This document shows positions 14,124 through 20,270 of a stretch of 22,087 nt of DNA, one piece after another; the stretch's first letter is position 1, and each line of letters opens with the position of its first letter. This DNA comes from JBFFXF01 sp041569895 (lineage in GTDB: Bacteria > Planctomycetota > UBA8108 > JACQVS01): NCBI GenBank assembly GCA_041569895.1, contig JBFFXF010000106.1, positions 1 to 22,087 on the forward strand, in the 5' to 3' direction. The notes beneath the pieces were generated by a model. The model was not told the DNA's origin and made no database searches. It was given only the letters and a program-made list of their open reading frames with translations. The position numbers and the translations under genes are program-made.

Positions 14124-14525
14124 ATGAGAGTCGTCACGCTGACGTCGCTCCGCTTCGCGCTCGTGGCCGCGCTGCTGGTCGCCGGGCTCGCCGGTTGCTC
14201 GCGGCAGTACTTCACGATCGACTCGTACCCCGAGGGCGCCGTGATCTTCATCGATGACGAGCCGCGCGGGCAGACGAAGTTCGAGAAGCTGGGTGTCGAC
14301 TTCAGCGGGAAGAAATACGTCACCGTGCGGGTCGAGAAGGATGGTTTTCAGCCGGGCGGCGGCGTCCTCAGGAAGAGCTCGCCGAAGCAGATGGTCTTCT
14401 TCCTCGAGGAGTCGCCGAAGAACGAGACCATCCTCGAGGAGCTCCGCGACCTGCAGCGGTCGCTGGACCGCATGGCACAACGAGTCGAGATGCTGGAGTT
14501 TGGGCGCAATGATGCGAACGAGTAG
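14124..14525 (+). CDS. PEGA-domain lipoprotein
   Basis: The protein has 133 residues from ATG 14124, chosen because AAGGAA (14111-14116) is seven bases upstream and a good lipoprotein signal follows at once (lipobox LAGC, Cys25). Residues 30-76 form a PEGA-type beta domain: TIDSYPEGAVIFIDDEPRGQ and KKYVTVRVEKDGFQP. The C-terminus (about 98-126) is a predicted coiled coil (ILEELRDLQRSLDRMAQRVEMLE). PEGA domains are found on surface-layer and envelope proteins; the ligand is unknown. First of three overlapping or adjacent envelope-protein genes. Confidence 0.85.
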   Translation: MRVVTLTSLRFALVAALLVAGLAGCSRQYFTIDSYPEGAVIFIDDEPRGQTKFEKLGVDFSGKKYVTVRVEKDGFQPGGGVLRKSSPKQMVFFLEESPKNETILEELRDLQRSLDRMAQRVEMLEFGRNDANE

Positions 14526-14805
14526 GAGATTCGGAGCACTCGTCCTCTTGCCGGTGCTGCTCGCCGTCGCCGGGTGTCGATCGCACATTCGCTACGTCGA
14601 TCTCGACAGCAAGCCGAGCGGGGCGACCGTGTACGTCAACGGCGAGAAGAAGGGCGTCACCCGCGCCGCGCGGCTGAAGCTCGAATTCAAGGACTCTCCG
14701 AGAGTGCTGATCCAGCTGAACAAGCCACGGTACCGGCCGATCTTTCAATTCTGGTCTCGCGGCGAGGTTCCCGACGAGAAGATCTTCATGCTGGAGGTTG
14801 AGTAA
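14509..14805 (+). CDS. Second, shorter PEGA-domain lipoprotein
   Basis: The protein has 98 residues from ATG 14509 (ATG 14512 also possible), with GGAG at 14495-14498. It overlaps the previous gene by 17 nt. The lipobox is VAGC (Cys23). VDLDSKPSGATVYVNGEKKG (30-49) is a PEGA motif, and the domain ends within 50 residues. It lacks the coiled coil of its neighbour. It is probably a paralogue made by local duplication and may act with it at the inner face of the outer membrane. Export is inferred from the signal. Confidence 0.82.
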   Translation: MMRTSRRFGALVLLPVLLAVAGCRSHIRYVDLDSKPSGATVYVNGEKKGVTRAARLKLEFKDSPRVLIQLNKPRYRPIFQFWSRGEVPDEKIFMLEVE

Positions 14806-14808
14806 GCG

Positions 14809-15246
14809 ATGACGTCGATCGGATCCGGGACCACATGGCGGGCCAGGGCGTTGACGGCCCTCGCCATCGCTCTGCCTCTCCTCCTCTGCAGCTCCTGCGA
14901 GACGCTGAGGACGATGGAGTTCTACGTCGATGCGATCAACGGCAAGGAGGAGCAGGTCCCGTGCGCGATCCTGCTCGAGGACCGGCTGGTCCTCGGCGAT
15001 GACAACGTGCCGCTGCTGACGCCGAACGTCGTCACCGTCGACTTCCTGCCGAGATCGAGGTCACGGCGCGATCGCGGCGGCGTCAAGCTCGGCGTGCGCC
15101 CCGTCGAGGTCGACCCGGACGGCATCATCATGCGCGGCGTGCAGGGCGAGGAGATGCGGTACGTGGAGGACACTCGCACCATCCGCCGCGACGACGCCGC
15201 GCGACAGCTCTTCATCCTGCGCCGCAACAACAGCTTCGTCGAGTAG
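14809..15246 (+). CDS. Exported, probably lipid-anchored protein of unknown function
   Basis: The protein has 145 residues and starts three bases after the preceding stop. A hydrophobic N-terminus ends LLLCSSC (Cys27 and Cys30), an imperfect lipobox, so a lipoprotein is likely but not certain. The mature part is mostly beta and charged, with a basic run PRSRSRRDRGG (81-91). No family recognised. Position and spacing argue that it is co-expressed with the two PEGA lipoproteins and works with them. It faces the convergent kinase gene 77 nt away. Confidence 0.75.
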   Translation: MTSIGSGTTWRARALTALAIALPLLLCSSCETLRTMEFYVDAINGKEEQVPCAILLEDRLVLGDDNVPLLTPNVVTVDFLPRSRSRRDRGGVKLGVRPVEVDPDGIIMRGVQGEEMRYVEDTRTIRRDDAARQLFILRRNNSFVE

Positions 15247-15323
15247 GCGCGACGCGCCGGCGAGCGACGGCGAATGGGCCGCGACGAAGACGAGCGGCGC
15301 GGCGCGTCCCCACGATCTGGAGC

Positions 15324-18300
15324 TCACTCCCGCACCGGCATCAGCTCCGCCAGCACCTGCGCGGGTCGCACGATCCCACGGAAGCCGTAGCCCCTGCGGG
15401 TGTCGTGCTGCTCCATGGTGTCGCGCAGCTCGCCGGTGAAGTACTCCTCTCGCGAGTCGAGGTAGCGGCCGCCGACGACCTGGGCCCTGACGCCATCGTT
15501 CGACGAGGCCTTGAGCCACTCCGCGACGTTGCCCACGATGTGGTGCACGGTTCTCGCGCCGGCGAGCGCGCGTGACTGGCCGCCGCGATCGACCGGCGCC
15601 GGCTTGACGTCGCCCCGGCGGATGTCCTCGGGGTAGACCGGATGGCGGTAGCGATGCTTGCCGCGGACCAGGGGCCCCTTCGCGGCCAGCCACCACTCCT
15701 CGAGTGTCGGCAGGTCGCGGCCGCGCGAGCGCAGGTACGCCAGAGCCTGGTGGTAGTTGACCTCCTCGATCGGCCACGCGCGATTGATGTATCGGCCCTC
15801 GTCGATGTAATGCGGGGGCTCGCGTCCGGCGCGGAAGGCGGCCTCGTCCGGCCACAGGTGGCGGACCTCGTCGAAGGAGGACACCGCTTTCTGCTCCTCG
15901 ACGAACTCGAGGAACTGGCCGACGCTCGTCTCGTGGCGGTCGATGAAGAAGCCGGCGACGCTGATCGGCTCCTGCGAGCCCGGAATCTGCACCTTGCCGG
16001 GCGGCACCGGAGCCATCTCCGCGGTCCTCTCGATCAGCTCCTCGACGCGGTCGGCACAGCTGCGGGCGTACCGGGCGGCGCCGTCGAAGACGGCGAGGGC
16101 CTTCGCGGCCTCGCGGAAGTGATCGCGCGCCGTCTCGAGCTTCAGGTCGTCGATCGCCGCGAACGCCTCGACCAGCTTGCCGTGACCCTCGGCCAGTCGA
16201 TCACGCGTCGGATCGGTCAGTCCGAGGCGCCCGAGCTCGATGATTCTCACCGCGGCCGCCTCGAGTCGCTGATCCGCGAGCAGCGCGGCGGTCTCTCCGA
16301 TCAGCTTCACGTGCCGGCGCCACGCGTGCACCCGGTCGATGACCTCGGAGAGCGTTTTCTCGACGGAGTCGGTGGGCACCGATCTGTCGGCGCGGCCGAG
16401 GCGCCGGATGCGGTCCTCGAGATTCCGCGCCTCGTCGAGGACGCGGCGCTCGAGGTCTGCGCTCCACTCGGCCGAGCTGGCGACACCCATCATCATCGCG
16501 TGCAGGGTGCGTGCCTCCTCCTCGATGCGCGCGATGCGATGGTCGAGCTCGCGGCGCCGCTCGATGGCGCGCTCGAACGTGGAGATCGCCTCGGGCAGGC
16601 CGGGGCGGCCGTTGTCACGACCCTCGAGCAGGCGCGGGAAGGTCTCGAGGACGTTCCGCTGGGTTCTGCGGAGGGACTCGACCATGGCGTGCGCCTCCTC
16701 GACCGTCGCCTCGCGTCGCTGGAATCGTCGCATCGTGTTGCGGGCGTCGACCAGCAGGCTCCTGAGCGATTCGCGCATCGACCCGACGAGCTGGGACGCC
16801 AGCTCCTGGCGGCGCGAGTCGAGCCAGCCGCGGATCTCGGGTCCGGTCGGGTGCTCGTCGGCCGCGGCGAACGCGGCCTCCAGCCGGCGTCGATGTTCCG
16901 GCAACGCGTCGAAGGGAGGCTCGAGGTCGAGCTCGGCCGGGGACGGCAGCTCGCCGAGTCGGCGCGCCACCTCGAGGCCGGCCTCGCAGTCGGCGAGCAG
17001 CGCCTCGAGCTCGAGCGCGATCCCGTCGGAACCGGCGCCGCTCGTGGTGGTGGTCTCGATCAGCGTCCGCACCTCCGCCGCCGTCGCGGCGTCGGGTCCC
17101 GAGGCGATGCGACGTCGCAACGCCTCGACGCGAGGGCGCAGGTCATCCGTAATCGTCGGGTCGTCCTCGACGATGGGCGGAACGGGAACGGGATCGGGAA
17201 CGGGGTCGGGTGGCGTGTCGGTCACGATCGGAGGGTCGACGAGTTGCGGATCGGTGACCACGGAGCCGTCGCCGCCGTCCGGGGTCTGCGCATCGACCAC
17301 CGGCGGCCCGTCCGGCTGCTCGAACCGGAATCCGTGCGGCTGGGTCAGCGCGAGGGCGACCGCCACGGCCGCGACCAGCGTCGCCACGAGGGATCCGAGG
17401 ACGACGGCGGCGCGACGTCCCGCGCTCGTTCGGCCTCGCTTGGTCACGGGGCGCCAGCGTGTCGACCTCGCGCGGCGGTCGTGCAGGCCGTTGAGATGGT
17501 CCAGGACCTCGTTGAACGAGGCGGGGCGATCCCGCGAGTCCCGCGCCGTCATCCTCTCGATCAGCTCGCTGAGGCCAGGGTGAATCGAGCCGTCGGGGAC
17601 CACCCGGGCCGGGCTGAGATACTTCGTGTGGATACGCTGAAAGAGGATGTCGTAGGTCGACTTTCCCGATACCGGCGGCCTGCCGGTCAGCAGCCGGAAG
17701 AACGTCGCGCCGAGCGAGTACATGTCGCTCTTGTGGCTGACCGACTTCGCCTGCGCCTGCTCGGGACTCATGTAGAGCGGCGTGCCGAGGATCGCAGTGT
17801 CTGCGGTGGCGCTGTGGTTCGGCCTCGCCAGCTTCGCGATGCCGAAGTCTGCGATCTTGACGCGTCCGCCCGAGTCGAGCAGGAGGTTCTCCGGCTTGAT
17901 GTCGCGGTGGATCACCCGGAGCTTCTCGGCCTCCAGGAGACCGACCGCGGCGTGCGTCATGTAGCGGAGCGCATCACGAGCGCCGAGTCGATTCTCGGGC
18001 TGCTTCCTCGCGAGCGTGAGCAGGTTGCCGCCGCTGACGTACTCCATGACCAGGAAGTGAATGCCCTGATCGAGCCCGACCTCGTGCACCTGCACGACGT
18101 GCGGCGTGCTGAACTGGCTGACCGTGCGCGCCTCCTGGCGGAAGCGGTGGAAGAGCTGTTCTTCCTTGAGCAGCCCCTCGCGGATCGTCTTGATGGCGAC
18201 GACGCGGTCGAGGCTGAGCTGTCTCGCCTTGTAGACGGCGCCCATCGAGCCGCTGCCGAGAAGGGAGATGATCTCGCACCCGCCGACGACCTTGCCGATC

Positions 18301-18395
18301 AGCGGATCGCGCTTGACCTTCTTCTTGTCCGATTGCGGAGCTTCCTTCTTGGGCGGTGCGCGGCGCATTTCGGCGTTCGGCTTCGACTGCTGCAT
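15324..18395 (-). CDS. Membrane Ser/Thr protein kinase with C-terminal FGE-like (sulfatase-modifying factor) domain
   Basis: This 1023-residue protein begins with a basic N-terminus, then a Hanks-type kinase domain (about 38-305) with every catalytic motif: GSGSMGAVYKA loop (48-57), Lys69 in VAIK, HRDIKPENLLL (163-173), DFG (183-185) and GTPLYMSPEQ. It should phosphorylate proteins on Ser/Thr. One TM helix (about 329-351) leads to a Pro/Asp-rich linker (about 360-412), a long helical, coiled-coil-like region (about 415-790) outside the membrane, and an FGE-sulfatase fold (about 798-1010: GFFIDRHETSVGQFLEF, LPTLEEWWLAAKG, HIVGNVAEWL, GYGFRGI). That fold has no cysteine, so it cannot make formylglycine as true FGE does and is probably a binding or sensor module. 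ATG 18395 fits the domain start, but its ribosome site is weak. Confidence 0.93.
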   Translation of the reverse strand: MQQSKPNAEMRRAPPKKEAPQSDKKKVKRDPLIGKVVGGCEIISLLGSGSMGAVYKARQLSLDRVVAIKTIREGLLKEEQLFHRFRQEARTVSQFSTPHVVQVHEVGLDQGIHFLVMEYVSGGNLLTLARKQPENRLGARDALRYMTHAAVGLLEAEKLRVIHRDIKPENLLLDSGGRVKIADFGIAKLARPNHSATADTAILGTPLYMSPEQAQAKSVSHKSDMYSLGATFFRLLTGRPPVSGKSTYDILFQRIHTKYLSPARVVPDGSIHPGLSELIERMTARDSRDRPASFNEVLDHLNGLHDRRARSTRWRPVTKRGRTSAGRRAAVVLGSLVATLVAAVAVALALTQPHGFRFEQPDGPPVVDAQTPDGGDGSVVTDPQLVDPPIVTDTPPDPVPDPVPVPPIVEDDPTITDDLRPRVEALRRRIASGPDAATAAEVRTLIETTTTSGAGSDGIALELEALLADCEAGLEVARRLGELPSPAELDLEPPFDALPEHRRRLEAAFAAADEHPTGPEIRGWLDSRRQELASQLVGSMRESLRSLLVDARNTMRRFQRREATVEEAHAMVESLRRTQRNVLETFPRLLEGRDNGRPGLPEAISTFERAIERRRELDHRIARIEEEARTLHAMMMGVASSAEWSADLERRVLDEARNLEDRIRRLGRADRSVPTDSVEKTLSEVIDRVHAWRRHVKLIGETAALLADQRLEAAAVRIIELGRLGLTDPTRDRLAEGHGKLVEAFAAIDDLKLETARDHFREAAKALAVFDGAARYARSCADRVEELIERTAEMAPVPPGKVQIPGSQEPISVAGFFIDRHETSVGQFLEFVEEQKAVSSFDEVRHLWPDEAAFRAGREPPHYIDEGRYINRAWPIEEVNYHQALAYLRSRGRDLPTLEEWWLAAKGPLVRGKHRYRHPVYPEDIRRGDVKPAPVDRGGQSRALAGARTVHHIVGNVAEWLKASSNDGVRAQVVGGRYLDSREEYFTGELRDTMEQHDTRRGYGFRGIVRPAQVLAELMPVRE

Positions 18396-18704
18396 CTTTC
18401 TCGGCGCCGGCCTCGACGTCGCCGGGACAGACCCCGGCGGCGAACGCCGGCGCCCGGCGCATGATGCCTTCCTCCTCGTTCATCGACTGATCGCGCGTTC
18501 AACTCAAGATACACTATGGAACCTGCGGCGGATTCGGGCATAGAATGAGCCGTCGCGACTCGCCGGAGAGGTCCCGTAATGCGGGGTCATGTTGGCCGGT
18601 GGCCGTCACCCGAAGACGATGACGGGGATCGTCGAGGCGACATGGAGCCGAGGATTTCGGGCCGAGATCTCGGGGCCGGGACCGGGGGCCGGCAAGGGAG
18701 GGGG
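18396..18704. other. Divergent intergenic region between the kinase and TPM genes
   Basis: Two AT-richer -10-like boxes point rightward: TACACT (18510-18515) and TAGAAT (18541-18546). Neither has a good -35. An ATG at 18579 with GGAGAGG (18565-18571) is in frame with the TPM gene, but 18579-18704 shows third-position GC of only about 70 percent. It may be an unused upstream start or a short leader ORF. Confidence 0.45.
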
Positions 18705-19502
18705 ATGGTGACACCTCGGGCGACTCGCTGGAGCGCGGCGCTTTGTCCGGGTGGGCTCGTTCTCGTCGTCGGCATCGTCGGCATCGTCGCGATTGTCGGG
18801 ATTGTCGCGATTGTCGGGGCGGGCGAGACGGTCGCGGGGCGGACGATTCCCGGAATACCGGAACGCGGGCACGTCGTCGACGAGGCCGGGCTCATCGACG
18901 ACGGCGCGCGTGCCGCGATTGACCGGATCGGCGGTCGGTTGCTCACCGACAAGAACATCGGCCTCGCGGTGGTCGTCATCGAGTCGTTGCGCGGCAAGGG
19001 TGCGCTCGAGCGGGGCATCGACGCGTACGCGGACGAGGTGCTCGACGCCTGGTCGACGACCGGCGTGTGGAATCACGGCATCCTCCTGATGGTGTCTCGC
19101 GAGGACCGGCAGGTGCGTATCGTGTTCGGCGCCGATTCGGACGTGGCGCGTGACGCCTCGGTGCGCGTCATACTCGAGCATCTCGTGCTGCCGCATTTCC
19201 GGCGGGGCGAGTTCTCCGAGGGGATCGTGCTCGGCGTGCGCGGCGTCGATGCGCTGGCTCGCGGACGCGAGATCCCGCGGCGGGATGCGCCGCTCTGGTA
19301 CACGGGTCTGATCGCCGTCTCGTTCCTCTTCGTCATGGGCATGATCGTGTCGCTCTTTCGGTCGAGGAGGGCCGGCTGGGGCTGGAGTGTGCTCGTCTTC
19401 GCGGGTGTGGCGATCCGGTGGCTGATCCACTCGGCGTCGACCGGCATCGAACGGCTGCGCGGCGCCCGGCCACGCGCGGCCGGATCGACCGGGTGGTGGT
19501 GA
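18705..19502 (+). CDS. TPM-domain (YgcG/Psb32-like) membrane protein
   Basis: The protein has 265 residues from ATG 18705, which follows AAGGGAG (18694-18700) and puts a normal export signal at the N-terminus. The alternative ATG 18579 adds 42 poorly coding residues. The signal or anchor helix is a strict repeat, VGIVGIVAIVGIVAIVG (22-38). The TPM domain (about 50-185) shows HVVDEAGLIDDGARAAI, IGLAVVVIESLRGKG, GILLMVSREDRQVRIVFG and LPHFRRGEFSEGIVLGV, the usual order. Two more TM segments follow (about 197-217 and 226-242). TPM proteins are linked to membrane-complex repair in plants and are of unclear role in bacteria. The next gene encodes a second member; a LemA partner, often found beside them, is not present here. 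Confidence 0.82.
   Translation: MVTPRATRWSAALCPGGLVLVVGIVGIVAIVGIVAIVGAGETVAGRTIPGIPERGHVVDEAGLIDDGARAAIDRIGGRLLTDKNIGLAVVVIESLRGKGALERGIDAYADEVLDAWSTTGVWNHGILLMVSREDRQVRIVFGADSDVARDASVRVILEHLVLPHFRRGEFSEGIVLGVRGVDALARGREIPRRDAPLWYTGLIAVSFLFVMGMIVSLFRSRRAGWGWSVLVFAGVAIRWLIHSASTGIERLRGARPRAAGSTGWW
18768..18812 (+). repeat. Five tandem 9-bp units in the TPM gene
   Basis: Units GTCGGCATC (twice), GTCGCGATT, GTCGGGATT and GTCGCGATT run head to tail and encode the V-G/A-I repeat of the hydrophobic helix. Gain or loss of a unit would keep the frame and change the helix length by three residues. Confidence 0.8.
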
Positions 19503-19529
19503 CTCGGGCTGTATTCAGTGACTCGGGCT
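19499..19529 (+). repeat. 12-bp direct repeat between the two TPM genes
   Basis: GTGACTCGGGCT occurs at 19499-19510, where it carries the stop codon of the first TPM gene, and again at 19518-19529. The significance is unknown; it may be a duplication scar. Confidence 0.6.
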
Positions 19530-19551
19530 ACTGACAGGGAGTCCTGCGCGC

Positions 19552-20235
19552 ATGGACCCGAATCGATTCCTCGGACCCGGAGGTCGCGAGCGCGTCACCG
19601 AGGCGCTCGGGGACGCGGAGCGCCGGACGTCGGGCGAGATCGTGCCCGTCGTGTGCGTCGCGTCGGGCCGCTACGATCGCGCGGAGGACCTCGTCGGCGT
19701 GGTTGTCTCGCTCGGCACGCTGGGCGTCTTCTGGTACCTCTTCCAGGGAGTCGACCCCGGTGGCGGGGAATGGTCGGCCGGGCCGACGGTGGCGCTCGGT
19801 TACTGGTGGGTGGCGCTGATCGTGCTCGCCGGGTTCGCGCTGGGCGCGGTGCTCGCGACGTACTTCCCGGCCCTGCGGCTGCCCTTCATCCCGCGCTCGG
19901 AGATGGAAGCGGAGGTCGAGCGTCGTGCGGCGGAGGCGTTCTCGGAGTTTCGCGTCGCGACGACGGTGGGGGCGACCGGCGTGCTCATCTTCATCTCGAT
20001 CTTCGAGCACGCGGTGGTCGTGCGGGGCGACGATGCGATCGGCGAGAAGCTCGCGCAGGAGGACTGGAACGGGGTGCGTGACGTCATACTCGGTGGCATC
20101 CGGACGGGGAAGCCGGCCGATGGTCTCGAGGCGGGGATCCGGAAGTGCGGCGAGCTCCTCGCGCGTCACTTCCCGATCGAGGCGGACGATGTCGACGAGC
20201 TGCGCAACGAGGTGCGGTTTCTCGACGCGCCGTGA
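19552..20235 (+). CDS. Second TPM-type membrane protein
   Basis: The protein has 227 residues from ATG 19552, with AGGGAG (19536-19541) ten bases upstream. The N-terminus (VTEALGDAERRTSGEIVPVVCVAS) and the C-terminal half (HAVVVRGDDAIGEKLAQEDW, GIRTGKPADGLEAGIRKCGELLARHFP) match the split TPM-like proteins that accompany YgcG-type proteins. Two TM segments (about 46-65 and 83-105) interrupt the domain. There is no signal peptide. It lies 49 nt after the first TPM gene on the same strand and is probably co-transcribed. Its function is unknown beyond membrane association. It ends 35 nt from the convergent zinc-cluster gene. Confidence 0.8.
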   Translation: MDPNRFLGPGGRERVTEALGDAERRTSGEIVPVVCVASGRYDRAEDLVGVVVSLGTLGVFWYLFQGVDPGGGEWSAGPTVALGYWWVALIVLAGFALGAVLATYFPALRLPFIPRSEMEAEVERRAAEAFSEFRVATTVGATGVLIFISIFEHAVVVRGDDAIGEKLAQEDWNGVRDVILGGIRTGKPADGLEAGIRKCGELLARHFPIEADDVDELRNEVRFLDAP

Positions 20236-20270
20236 TCACGCGTTATGAGGCGAGTTCTGACGCGTTGGGA

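Noticed and set aside
18579..18704. ATG at 18579 as the TPM start
   Set aside because: It has a good ribosome site but weak coding composition and would bury the signal helix behind about 60 residues; kept as an alternative.
20231..20240. CGTGATCACG palindrome at the end of the second TPM gene as a terminator
   Set aside because: A 10-bp palindrome with no loop and no T-tract; too little to support a call.
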